Shown here in pieces: positions 57,103 through 64,000 of a stretch of 64,000 bases of DNA. Location of the stretch: the NCBI RefSeq assembly GCF_000878195.1, contig NZ_JXST01000024.1, positions 40,333 to 104,332 of the forward strand, read 5' to 3'. The position numbers and the translations under genes were made by a program. The notes under the pieces are model-generated. The model ran no database searches and had not been told where the DNA came from. It was given only the letters and a program-made list of their open reading frames with translations. This stretch comes from Mycolicibacterium llatzerense. Its GTDB lineage: Bacteria > Actinomycetota > Actinomycetes > Mycobacteriales > Mycobacteriaceae. The first letter of the stretch is position 1, and the number at the start of each line of letters is the position of its first letter.

Positions 57103-57890
57103 TCGACTGCTACTACCGTCGGCTCGACGCCGACGGCGATTTTCAACGCTTCGAATCGACCGAGGGCACCGGCAGTAACTGGGATTCGAGCATTCAGCAC
57201 GGTTCGCCGCCGCTGGCACTGTTGACCAAGACCATCGAAGAGCTGGCCGCCGGTAGCGGGATGCAGGTGGGCCGGCTGACCCTCGACATTCTGGGTGCGA
57301 TTCCCGTTGCGCCCGTTGCGGTTCGCGCGTGGGTATCGCGGCCCGGTTCGCGCATCTGCATGATGACCGCGGAGATGACGGCCACCCAGCGGGACGGTTC
57401 CGAACGTGCGGTGGCTCGGATGTCGGCGTGGCTGTTGGCCACCAGTGACACCCGGGACGCCGCATTCGATCGCTATCCGCCGATGACCCGGCTCGCCGAC
57501 ACCGGCGTCCGACATTCCTGGCAGGGCCGGCCCGGCTATCTGGAGACCGTCACCTGGGTGCCGCAACCCGACGACGCCAACGCCTCGGTGGTCTGGATGC
57601 AGCCCCTGATTTCGTTGGTCGACGACGAGGAACTGACCGACCTGCAGCGGCTAGCGATGGTCGTCGACTCGGCCAATGGCGTTGGCGCGACGCTGGATCC
57701 GGATGAGTTCATGTTCATGAACACCGACACCACGGTGCACCTGCACCGCGCTCCCGTCGGCTCCGAGTTCTGCCTGCGCGCCCGCGGCTCGATCGGCCCC
57801 GACGGCCTCGGTTCGACCACGGCCGAGCTGTTCGACGAACAGGGCTTCATCGGGACGTCAGCGCAGACGCTGTTGGTGCAGCGGCGCTGA
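57099..57890 (+). CDS. Acyl-CoA thioesterase-like protein (double hotdog)
   Basis: 263 residues. The N-terminal half has NWDSSIQHGSPPLALLTKTIEEL and VGRLTLDILGAIPV (hotdog helix and strand). The C-terminal half ends FMNTDTTVHLHRAPVGSEFCLRARG...TTAELFDEQGFIGTSAQTLLV, as in TesB-like or Rv2927/Acot-type thioesterases. Substrate is unknown. ATG at 57099 shares ATGA with the nuclease stop, so it is coupled to it despite an unrelated function. Confidence 0.82.
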   Translation: MIDCYYRRLDADGDFQRFESTEGTGSNWDSSIQHGSPPLALLTKTIEELAAGSGMQVGRLTLDILGAIPVAPVAVRAWVSRPGSRICMMTAEMTATQRDGSERAVARMSAWLLATSDTRDAAFDRYPPMTRLADTGVRHSWQGRPGYLETVTWVPQPDDANASVVWMQPLISLVDDEELTDLQRLAMVVDSANGVGATLDPDEFMFMNTDTTVHLHRAPVGSEFCLRARGSIGPDGLGSTTAELFDEQGFIGTSAQTLLVQRR

Positions 57891-57940
57891 ATCGGTTGCC
57901 GGCCAGGACGTCGTTCGCGCGAGAAACACGTAACAACTCG

Positions 57941-58735
57941 TCAGCTCGGGCGGCCGGCCGTGATCACTCGCAGTACCTGATCGGTGCCGTCACCCGGCCA
58001 AAAGGCGTGCATTGCCCAGGTCGCGCCGGCGCCGGCGAACTCGGCCGCATCGGTGCCCGGACGAGTCTTGACAGCGATATCGAAACCCTCACGGCTGCCG
58101 CGTAATTGGTCGATGGTGTCGGCGATCTGGGCCACCGTCGACGCGTCGCCGGTGAGCGGAAATATGCCGTCATGGCGGGCGGCACGTTCGATGGGCTTGC
58201 CGCTGTGACGCGCGGTGCCGAACCACAACGGGATGCGCACCTGCTGCGCCGAGTCGGGTAGCGCACGCACATTCTCGGCAACCAGCTGACCGCGATGCGT
58301 GACAGTTTCACCGACCCACAGGGAAGTCAATACTCCGACACCTTCATCGAGCAAACCCCCGAGTCGCCGTGCGTCGGCATCCTCGCCGAAGGCAGAGTAT
58401 TCCCGGCCCCGATCGTCGCCGGTGCCCAAACCCACGGTCAGCCGCCCACGACTCAGCCGATCCAATGTCAGCGTTTCCCGTGCGAGTTTGACGATGCGAC
58501 GGCGCGGTAGCGGTGTCACCATCGGCCCCAACCTGATTCGACTCGTGCTGGACGCAGCAGCCGCCAATGCGACCCACGGATCGGCGATTTCCCACTGGCC
58601 GCCGATCGGGCTCAGGACATGGTCCCAGAGGAATAGGCCGTCCCAGCCCGATTCCTCGGCTGCGATCGCGATATCGACGATGGCTTGAGGGTCGGCCAAT
58701 TCGCCGAACGGCGGCAGGAAGATTGCGTGACGCAC
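57941..58735 (-). CDS. LLM-class F420-dependent oxidoreductase
   Basis: 264 residues, bacterial luciferase-like TIM barrel: MRHAIFLPPFGELADP, GWDGLFLWDHVLSP, RIRLGPMVTPLPRRRIVKLARETLTLDRLSRGRLTVGLGTG. Shorter than usual (about 300). Mycobacterial members use F420 or FMN on varied substrates. Of two adjacent GTGs the second (58735) is exactly 6 nt after a TACGGT -10, so it is chosen as a leaderless start. Divergent from the ArsR cassette. Confidence 0.85.
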   Translation of the reverse strand: MRHAIFLPPFGELADPQAIVDIAIAAEESGWDGLFLWDHVLSPIGGQWEIADPWVALAAAASSTSRIRLGPMVTPLPRRRIVKLARETLTLDRLSRGRLTVGLGTGDDRGREYSAFGEDADARRLGGLLDEGVGVLTSLWVGETVTHRGQLVAENVRALPDSAQQVRIPLWFGTARHSGKPIERAARHDGIFPLTGDASTVAQIADTIDQLRGSREGFDIAVKTRPGTDAAEFAGAGATWAMHAFWPGDGTDQVLRVITAGRPS

Positions 58736-58747
58736 CACGACACCGTA
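58736..58747 (-). promoter_or_regulatory. Leaderless -10 of the LLM oxidoreductase gene
   Basis: TACGGT on the minus strand (58742-58747), 6 nt, GTG at 58735. It decides between two adjacent GTGs. Confidence 0.45.
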
Positions 58748-58929
58748 ACACCGAGCCCGCGTTCAGCCTGCCGCCGAGAGCCGGCTACCGACGGGAGGCG
58801 ATAGGCCGAATGTGTTGCGCGGCCATGCATTCCATCGCTTCCCGTGCATCGATGCGCACAGCATTCATGGCCGCCGTTCGTCGATTCGACATTTGGCGGG
58901 AGCCAATCGGGCACCTTTATATCTACTTG

Positions 58930-58955
58930 CATCTATATAGATGTCTAGGCATACT
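58930..58955 (+). promoter_or_regulatory. ArsR operator and leaderless -10
   Basis: CATCTATATAGATG, a perfect 14-bp palindrome (58930-58943), sits just upstream of CATACT (58950-58955), which is 6 nt before the ArsR ATG. AT-rich against the local background. Binding there would block the promoter. Confidence 0.7.
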
Positions 58956-58961
58956 GGCTTC

Positions 58962-59288
58962 ATGGACGTCTTCGAAGCGGTCGCCGAACCGAACCGGCGT
59001 GCTCTGCTCGACGTACTCGCCGAGGGCGAGTGCACGGCCGGTGAACTGGTCGCCACCCTCCCGGGCCTGACCCAGCCCACGGTCTCCCGTCACCTCCGAG
59101 TGCTGCGCGAGGTGGGGCTGGTCGAGGTCCGGCCCGATGCCCAACGACGCATCTACGCGCTGCGCGCCGACGGCCTGGTCGAGATGGACCAGTGGATCGA
59201 CCGCTACCGCCGCTACTGGACCAACCATCTGGACGCCCTTGAGCGTCATCTTGATTCGACATTCGAGGAGGAACATGGCAACCGATGA
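58962..59288 (+). CDS. ArsR-family repressor
   Basis: 108 residues from MDVFEAVAEPNRRALLDVLAEG. Winged helix with AGELVATLPGLTQPTVSRHLRVLREVGLVEVRPDAQRRIYAL. No metal-binding cysteines, as in the SdpR/YgaV-like or SRPBCC-linked subgroup. An in-frame ATG seven codons upstream overlaps the palindrome. Last codons overlap the SRPBCC gene by 14 nt. It should repress this three-gene cassette. Confidence 0.88.
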   Translation: MDVFEAVAEPNRRALLDVLAEGECTAGELVATLPGLTQPTVSRHLRVLREVGLVEVRPDAQRRIYALRADGLVEMDQWIDRYRRYWTNHLDALERHLDSTFEEEHGNR

Positions 59289-59802
59289 ACTCGAGGGCGT
59301 CGTCACGATCGACGGCGACCGCGCAACGCTGACGTTCGAGCGTCGACTGCGGCACCCCGTCGAACGGGTATGGGCCGCAATCACCGAGCCCGCGCATCGC
59401 GACATCTGGATGGGCAAGACCGTCATCGACGGCCGCGAGGGCGGCTCGATCGAAACGGTCGCCTCCGGCCCGCCGGTGCCACCGGACATGAAGCGCATGA
59501 CCGGGCGCATCCTGGTCTGGGATCCGCCGCACGTGTTCGAGCACGAATGGCGCCAGCAGATCGTCGAACCCGGCGTGGTCCGTTACGAACTCACCGCAGA
59601 CGGCACCGGCACCCTGCTCCGGATGACCCATCGCGGCCTCGGAGTGCCCAACGCCAACGGATTCCGGCCCGGCACACAGGCTTTCCTCGACCGGCTGCAG
59701 GCGCTGCTCGACGGCACTCCCCTACCCAGCTGGCTGGAGCGCTACGCCGAGATCGCCGGCCACAGCCCTCTCTACATCCCACCCACAGTTCCACCCGCCT
59801 AG
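59275..59802 (+). CDS. SRPBCC (AHSA1-like) protein
   Basis: 175 residues with the activator-of-Hsp90 AHSA1/START-like fold: LTFERRLRHPVERVWAAITEPAHRDIWM, GRILVWDPPHVFEHEW and TLLRMTHRGL. These are hydrophobic-ligand proteins often paired with an ArsR repressor in one operon, as here. GAGGAGG lies just before the ATG. Ligand unknown. Confidence 0.85.
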   Translation: MATDELEGVVTIDGDRATLTFERRLRHPVERVWAAITEPAHRDIWMGKTVIDGREGGSIETVASGPPVPPDMKRMTGRILVWDPPHVFEHEWRQQIVEPGVVRYELTADGTGTLLRMTHRGLGVPNANGFRPGTQAFLDRLQALLDGTPLPSWLERYAEIAGHSPLYIPPTVPPA

Positions 59803-59811
59803 GAGAAATTG

Positions 59812-60447
59812 ATGTCGGACAACACCTTTCACGATGCCCCGTCGGTGGTCGTCGCCTACCAGTCGGGGTTCGGCCACACCGCATTCCTGGCCGAGGCAGT
59901 GGCCGCCGGAGCTCGGTCCGCGGGCGCGGCCGTCACCCCGATCCGGTTGGGTGATGTGAGCGAACACGATTGGCAGGTACTCGACGCGGCCGACGCGATC
60001 ATCTTCGGCACCGCCACCTACATGGGCAACGTGTCGGCGGCGTTTCAGACGTTCGCCGAGCAGACGGGCCGTCGCTGCCAACAGGGCACCTGGCGCGACA
60101 AAGTGGCGGCAGGCTTCACCAACTCTGGAAGCAAGAGCGGCGACAAGCTCAATGCGCTTGTCTCACTGGCGGTTTTCGCCGCTCAACATCACATGCACTG
60201 GGTCAATCTGGGTCTGGGTCCGGGCTGGAATCACTCCACGGCGAGCGAGGACGAACTGAACCGACTGGGCTTCTGGCTGGGTGCCGCCGCGGCGACCGAC
60301 GTCGATGCAAATCCCGACGGGGTACACCCCTCTGACGTCGCGACCTGCGAGCACCTGGGCCGGCGGGTCGCCGAGGTCACTCGGCAGCTGGTCGCCGGAC
60401 GCGCTGTCGCGCAGGCTGTTACGCAGCCCGTTACTGCAGGGGCCTAA
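59812..60447 (+). CDS. WrbA-like flavodoxin/NAD(P)H:quinone oxidoreductase
   Basis: 211 residues. FMN phosphate loop VVVAYQSGFGHTAFLAEAV and FGTATYMGNVSAAFQTFAEQT; SGSKSGDKLNALVSLAVFAAQHHMHWV is the WrbA-type dimer segment. It probably reduces quinones by two electrons. ATG at 59812 behind AGGAG, 9 nt after the SRPBCC stop, so third in the ArsR operon. It overlaps the convergent flavoprotein disulfide reductase by 17 nt. Confidence 0.85.
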   Translation: MSDNTFHDAPSVVVAYQSGFGHTAFLAEAVAAGARSAGAAVTPIRLGDVSEHDWQVLDAADAIIFGTATYMGNVSAAFQTFAEQTGRRCQQGTWRDKVAAGFTNSGSKSGDKLNALVSLAVFAAQHHMHWVNLGLGPGWNHSTASEDELNRLGFWLGAAAATDVDANPDGVHPSDVATCEHLGRRVAEVTRQLVAGRAVAQAVTQPVTAGA

Positions 60448-61804
60448 GCCCCTCGAGCATCGTCGGCACCAACTCGGCAACGGTCGGGTGGATGTGCACG
60501 GTGTGCGTCATGGTGGTGTACGGGGCTTTGGCGGACATCAGGTCGAGGATGCAGTGCACCACTTCGTCGCCGCCGACGCCCAGGATGGCCGCGCCGAGAA
60601 TCTGATTGGTCTCGGCGTCGACCACGACCTTCATGAAGCCCTGGGTCTCGCCTTTTTCGATCGCCCGGCCGACGCGGGTCATCGGACGCTTACCCACCAA
60701 CGCCTTTCGCCCTGACGCCCGAACCTGGGCCTCGGTCATGCCGGCCCGACCCAGCGGCGGGTCGATGTACAGCGCGTAGGTGGGGATGCGGTCGCTGACC
60801 CGGCGCGGTTCGTTGTCCAGCAGGTTGGCCGCGACGATCTCGAAGTCGTTGTACGACGTGTGGGTGAACGCGCCCTTCCCGTTGCAGTCACCCATGGCCC
60901 AGATGTGGTCGGCGGTGGTGCGCAGCTGGTCGTCGACGGTGATGTACCCCCTGGAGTCGGTTGCCACCCCGGCCTTTTCGAGCCCCAGATCGTCGGTGTT
61001 GGGCACCCGGCCGACAGCGACCAGCAGGTGTGAGCCCGTGACGACGGCGCTGCCGGTGCTGACCGCCACCCCGTCACCGTCTTTGGCAACGCGAATGTCG
61101 CCGGCGCCCAAATGGATGGTGATACCCTCGCGCTCCAGGATGTCCTTGATGGCGACGCAGACGTCGTCGTCTTCGCGGGACGCCAGCCGTGGCCCGCGTT
61201 CGACCACAGTGACCTCGGCGCCGAACCGGCGGAACATCTGCGCGAACTCGAGCCCGATGTAGCTGCCGCCGATGATCACCAGATGCTCTGGCACGGTGTC
61301 GAGTTCGAGGATGCCGACGTTGGTGAGGTAGTCGACGTCGGCCAGACCGGGGATGTCCGGGACCGTCGCGCGGCCACCGGTGTTGAGGAAGATCTGCTTG
61401 CCCGTGATCCGTTGGTCACCGACCTGGAGCGTGTGGGGGTCGATGAATCGGGCGTGTCCGCGCAGCAGCGTGCAGCCGTCCATGCCTTCGAGCCAGCTTT
61501 CGACGCCGTCGCGGTCCGCGGTGACGATGCCGTCCTTGCGGCCCTTGACTTTTGCCATGTCGACGGTGACTTCGCCGGTACCTATACCGTATTCGGCACC
61601 GCGGCGGGCCAGGTGTGCGGCGTAGGCACTGGCGACCAATGTCTTGGTCGGGATACAGCCGTAGTTCACGCAGGTGCCGCCGACTAGCTTGCGCTCCACG
61701 ACGGCAACGGTCTGGCCGGCGTCGACCAGCCTGCCTGCCAGGGGCGGTCCGGCCTGTCCCGCGCCGACGATGATGGCGTCGAACGCGGTGGCCTCAGACG
61801 ACAT
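60431..61804 (-). CDS. Pyridine nucleotide-disulfide oxidoreductase (MerA/RclA-like)
   Basis: 457 residues. FAD motif IIVGAGQAGPPLAGRL (11-26), redox pair C45-C50 in GGTCVNYGCIPTK, NAD motif VIIGGSYIGLEFAQMF, and C-terminal HTVHIHPTVAELVP giving the base His. No N-terminal HMA domain and no C-terminal vicinal cysteines, so true mercuric reduction is unlikely. RclA-type or soluble transhydrogenase-like functions are alternatives. It overlaps the DUF4126 gene by 11 nt, and both are on the minus strand. Confidence 0.85.
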   Translation of the reverse strand: MSSEATAFDAIIVGAGQAGPPLAGRLVDAGQTVAVVERKLVGGTCVNYGCIPTKTLVASAYAAHLARRGAEYGIGTGEVTVDMAKVKGRKDGIVTADRDGVESWLEGMDGCTLLRGHARFIDPHTLQVGDQRITGKQIFLNTGGRATVPDIPGLADVDYLTNVGILELDTVPEHLVIIGGSYIGLEFAQMFRRFGAEVTVVERGPRLASREDDDVCVAIKDILEREGITIHLGAGDIRVAKDGDGVAVSTGSAVVTGSHLLVAVGRVPNTDDLGLEKAGVATDSRGYITVDDQLRTTADHIWAMGDCNGKGAFTHTSYNDFEIVAANLLDNEPRRVSDRIPTYALYIDPPLGRAGMTEAQVRASGRKALVGKRPMTRVGRAIEKGETQGFMKVVVDAETNQILGAAILGVGGDEVVHCILDLMSAKAPYTTMTHTVHIHPTVAELVPTMLEGLRPLQ

Positions 61805-62294
61805 AGGGACCGATCGCGCTCAGAGCGAAGGCCGCTACCGCGAAGCCGCCTCCGACCGCGAGGACATCCTCGGCGAGCGCCACCGGCAGGTCCTTTCCGC
61901 CGTTGCGCGCCACCAGGATTCGACGAGCATGGAAGCCCGCCAAGGTACCGATCACCGCGCCGATCATTCCGCCGCCCATGCCGATGAACGTGTGGTGCCA
62001 ACCCGCGCCGATGACTGCGCCGGCGAACGCACCGGTGAGCAACCGGGCCCCGAACTGCGCAGGCACTGTCCGCGCCGGAGTCTTGGGCAGCTGATCGGTG
62101 ATCAACTCGACCACCAACAGGATGGTCAGCACCGTCACGGTGATCGGGTGGCCGACCCATTCGGCCCAGGTACCTGCCAACGGCAACCAGCCGAGCTTGG
62201 CACCCCAGGCCACCACCGCAGGCGGAGTGAGGGCCCGCAGGCCCGCAACCACACCGATGAGTAAGGCGAACAACAGAACCAGCGCTTGCGTCAC
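61794..62294 (-). CDS. DUF4126 small membrane protein (Rv2120c-like)
   Basis: 166 residues with about four membrane helices (LVLLFALLIGVVAGLRAL, ITVTVLTILLVVELI, FAGAVIGAGWHHTFIGMGGGMIGAVIG and the C-terminal end). GTG start behind GGAGGG. Upstream of and overlapping the disulfide reductase. Function unknown; the family is widespread in actinobacteria. Its place beside hisG matches M. tuberculosis. Confidence 0.82.
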   Translation of the reverse strand: MTQALVLLFALLIGVVAGLRALTPPAVVAWGAKLGWLPLAGTWAEWVGHPITVTVLTILLVVELITDQLPKTPARTVPAQFGARLLTGAFAGAVIGAGWHHTFIGMGGGMIGAVIGTLAGFHARRILVARNGGKDLPVALAEDVLAVGGGFAVAAFALSAIGPYVV

Positions 62295-62355
62295 GTGACC
62301 CTCCAGTCGGAAGTGCAGGTTGTCGAACCTACGGGGACGCTAACACCGGCACGGG

Positions 62356-63201
62356 TCAGAAGCGACAGAACCGGATATCGGAAGCGAGGATTGCCTTGGC
62401 ACCAATGGCCGTCAGCTCATCCATGATCGCGTTGACCTCCCGGCGCGGCACCAGGGCACGCACGGCCACCCAGTCGGCATCCGCCAACGGCGCGATGGTC
62501 GGCGATTCGAGACCCGGCGTGATCGCCGTCGCCTGCTCCAAAACGGTGCGGGGGCAGTCGTAGTCGAGCATCAGGTACTGCTGCCCGAAGACCACACCCT
62601 GGATACGAGCCGCGAGCTGGTCACGGGCCTGATCGGGCGCCGCGTCGGCACGCTCGATCAGCACGCCCTCCGAATCGCACAGCGATTCGCCGAAGGCCAC
62701 CAGATTGTGCAGCGCCAAGGTCCGACCGGAGCCGACGACGTCAGCGATCGCGTCGGCCACTCCGAGCTGGATCGAGATCTCCACCGCGCCGTCGAGACGG
62801 ATCACAGTGGCTTCAATCCCCTTGTCGGCCAGGTCTTTCCGCACCAGGTTCGGGTAAGCACTGGCGACGCGCTTGCCGGCGAGGTCGGCGACCGACCAGT
62901 CCCGCCCCGCGGGCGCGGCGTACCGGAACGTCGACGAGCCGAAGCCCAGCGCCAGCCGTTCACGGACAGGCGCCATCGACTCAGCGGCCAGGTCGCGGCC
63001 GGTGATGCCGAAGTCCAGCTGCCCGGACCCCACATAGATCGCAATGTCCTTGGGCCGCAGGAAGAAGAACTCGACCTTGTTCACCGGGTCGACGACCGTC
63101 AGGTCCTTGGGATCGGTACGGCGGCGGTATCCGGCCTCGGACAGGATGTGGGCGGCCGACTCGCTGAGCGCGCCCTTGTTCGGGACGGCGACGCGGAGCA
63201 T
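62356..63201 (-). CDS. hisG: ATP phosphoribosyltransferase HisG (long form)
   Basis: 281 residues, first step of histidine synthesis. MLRVAVPNKGALSESA, YVGSGQLDFGITGRDL and the PRPP loop ADAIADVVGSGRTLALHNL are diagnostic. The C-terminal ACT-like domain (about 210-281) gives histidine feedback inhibition. Start chosen at 63201 by family alignment. A GTG at 63231 that shares GTGA with the hisE stop would add ten residues and is a real alternative because of coupling. Confidence 0.94.
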   Translation of the reverse strand: MLRVAVPNKGALSESAAHILSEAGYRRRTDPKDLTVVDPVNKVEFFFLRPKDIAIYVGSGQLDFGITGRDLAAESMAPVRERLALGFGSSTFRYAAPAGRDWSVADLAGKRVASAYPNLVRKDLADKGIEATVIRLDGAVEISIQLGVADAIADVVGSGRTLALHNLVAFGESLCDSEGVLIERADAAPDQARDQLAARIQGVVFGQQYLMLDYDCPRTVLEQATAITPGLESPTIAPLADADWVAVRALVPRREVNAIMDELTAIGAKAILASDIRFCRF

Positions 63202-63227
63202 GCCGTTGGTCTCGTTCGTCGCGGTGT

Positions 63228-63509
63228 TCACAGCTTGCCGTAAACGTCGTCGAGGGTCAGGCCGCGCTTGATCATCAGCACCTGCGTCCAGTACAGGAGC
63301 TGGCTGATCTCGCCGGCCAGCTCGTCGTCGCTCTCGTATTCGGCGGCGATCCACACTTCGCCGGCCTCTTCGATGATCTTCTTGCCCAGGTGATGCACCC
63401 CGGCGTCCAACGCTGCGACGGTGCCGCTGCCGGCCGGCCGGGTCTGCGCTCGCTCACTGAGCTCGGCGAATAGCGCATCGAAGGTCTTCACGGGCTGCAA
63501 TTGTTTCAC
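63228..63509 (-). CDS. hisE: Phosphoribosyl-ATP pyrophosphatase HisE
   Basis: 93 residues, same length as M. tuberculosis HisE. The MazG-like motif HHLGKKIIEEAGEVWIAAEYESDDELAGEISQLLYWTQVLMI carries the E-x2-E...E-x3-D metal site. Second step of histidine synthesis. GTG start at 63509. Heads hisE-hisG on the minus strand, divergent from the second 13E12 gene. Confidence 0.93.
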   Translation of the reverse strand: MKQLQPVKTFDALFAELSERAQTRPAGSGTVAALDAGVHHLGKKIIEEAGEVWIAAEYESDDELAGEISQLLYWTQVLMIKRGLTLDDVYGKL

Positions 63510-63641
63510 GCTGCGGACGCGGGCTGTGCATGTGGCTGCCTGGGGCGCTCCGGCGGCAGCACACCCAGTCTCGAAAAAACTTTGGTCACTTTGTTTGCGC
63601 TGGTCACAGTAGGTAACTAGCGTCACATTTCCCGCGGTTTC

Positions 63642-63670
63642 TTGTCGGTGCATCGAACTAGTGTTCGAGT
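63642..63670 (+). promoter_or_regulatory. Composite LexA/PafBC leaderless damage promoter (13E12 copy 2)
   Basis: TTGTCGGTG (63642-63650), 8 nt, TAGTGT (63659-63664), 6 nt, ATG. LexA box TCGAAC-TAGT-GTTCGA at 63653-63668. All positions match the damage consensus and the box is identical to copy 1, while the flanks differ. Confidence 0.85.
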
Positions 63671-64000
63671 ATGGACATTGCCAGCACCACCGCCGTGGAG
63701 GAGGTCTACACCGACCTCGACACGGCACAGGCGCGGGTTGCGGCGGTGGACTACATGGCGTTGTCGGTGCCGGAGTTGTTGGCGGTGCAATCCCACCGTG
63801 AGCAGATGCGGTGCGCCGCCCAAGCCGTTGATCATGCCGTGGTGGCCGCATTGCAGGCCCAAACCACCGCGCAGGAGATCGGGGCGAAGAACTGGGCGGA
63901 CGTGCTGCGCATCCGGGACCGGCTCAGTGCCGAGGAGGCTCGCCGCCGAGTGAGGCACGCTGAGTTGTTGGCCTCGCGGCGGTCGCTGACTGGCGAGGTG
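63671..64000 (+). CDS. REP13E12-family protein, N-terminal part (3' end outside window)
   Basis: 110 residues visible before the window ends, starting MDIASTTAVEEVYTDLD. SVPELLAVQSHREQMRCAAQAVDH, EIGAKNWADVLRIRDRL and RRRVRHAELLASRRSLTGEV align without gaps to the copy at 3655-5064, with about 26 differences by my count. The HNH part should lie beyond the window. ATG chosen because it is 6 nt after TAGTGT and matches the other copy. Confidence 0.9.
   Translation, partial: MDIASTTAVEEVYTDLDTAQARVAAVDYMALSVPELLAVQSHREQMRCAAQAVDHAVVAALQAQTTAQEIGAKNWADVLRIRDRLSAEEARRRVRHAELLASRRSLTGEV

Noticed and set aside
60431..61804. Mercuric reductase
   Set aside because: No HMA domain, no C-terminal Cys pair, no mer genes nearby.

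Overview
The window is chromosomal DNA of a mycobacterium, most likely a fast-growing, Mycolicibacterium-type species. The signs are high GC with strong third-position bias, a complete Pup-proteasome system (pafA, pafBC, prcBA, pup, dop, mpa), an MmpS/MmpL pair, helY, two REP13E12-family HNH genes, an MTB12/LppK pair, an F420-type LLM oxidoreductase, and many leaderless promoters (TAnnnT 6-7 nt before ATG/GTG). No tRNA, rRNA, CRISPR array or insertion sequence was recognised. Coding density is very high and no gap exceeds 300 nt.

Layout. (1) 1-6.5 kb: the end of speE, ligA, a YjbR protein, a methyltransferase, a 13E12-family HNH gene and an ABC1 kinase. (2) 6.5-18.1 kb: a block in M. tuberculosis Rv2089c-Rv2097c order (pepE, 5'-3' exonuclease, DUF4333 protein, MBL hydrolase, then helY-tatC-tatA-pafC-pafB-pafA on the minus strand). 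(3) 18.2-24.6 kb: a small secreted protein, a Tat-signal cupin, and a sulfur-stress module: a CsoR/CstR-type repressor, a sulfide:quinone oxidoreductase-like flavoprotein, a small Cys-rich protein and MmpS/MmpL, tied together by four identical-arm operators (ATACCC-N4-GGGTAT). (4) 24.6-47.3 kb: a polyamine/GABA catabolic island. Agmatine deiminase and N-carbamoylputrescine amidase would make putrescine; copper amine oxidase and aminobutyraldehyde dehydrogenase would make GABA; GabT and GabD would make succinate; a short NAD-glutamate dehydrogenase could recycle glutamate. PucR, AraC and TetR regulators, a permease, a desaturase-reductase fusion, and a coupled ATP-grasp/NylB-like hydrolase pair lie among them. 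(5) 47.3-53.8 kb: prcA, prcB, pup, dop, a membrane protein and mpa. (6) 54-63.5 kb: Rv2116-Rv2122c-like genes (MTB12/lppK, DUF503, trmI, RecB-family nuclease, hisG, hisE) with an ArsR/SRPBCC/flavodoxin cassette and a flavoprotein disulfide reductase between them. (7) 63.67 kb to the end: a second 13E12-family gene.

Together, regions 3 and 4 separate pafA-pafBC from dop-pup-prcBA by about 29 kb. The two 13E12 genes are inverted relative to each other and bracket the conserved block. Both are driven by what reads as a composite damage promoter: a perfect RecA-NDp/PafBC motif (TTGTCRGTG-N8-TAGTGT) whose -10 is embedded in a perfect LexA box (TCGAAC-N4-GTTCGA), exactly 6 nt before the ATG. The same PafBC-type motif appears before ligA and before a leaderless mini-ORF coupled to the RecB-family nuclease. 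The window therefore encodes the PafBC regulator and several of its probable targets.
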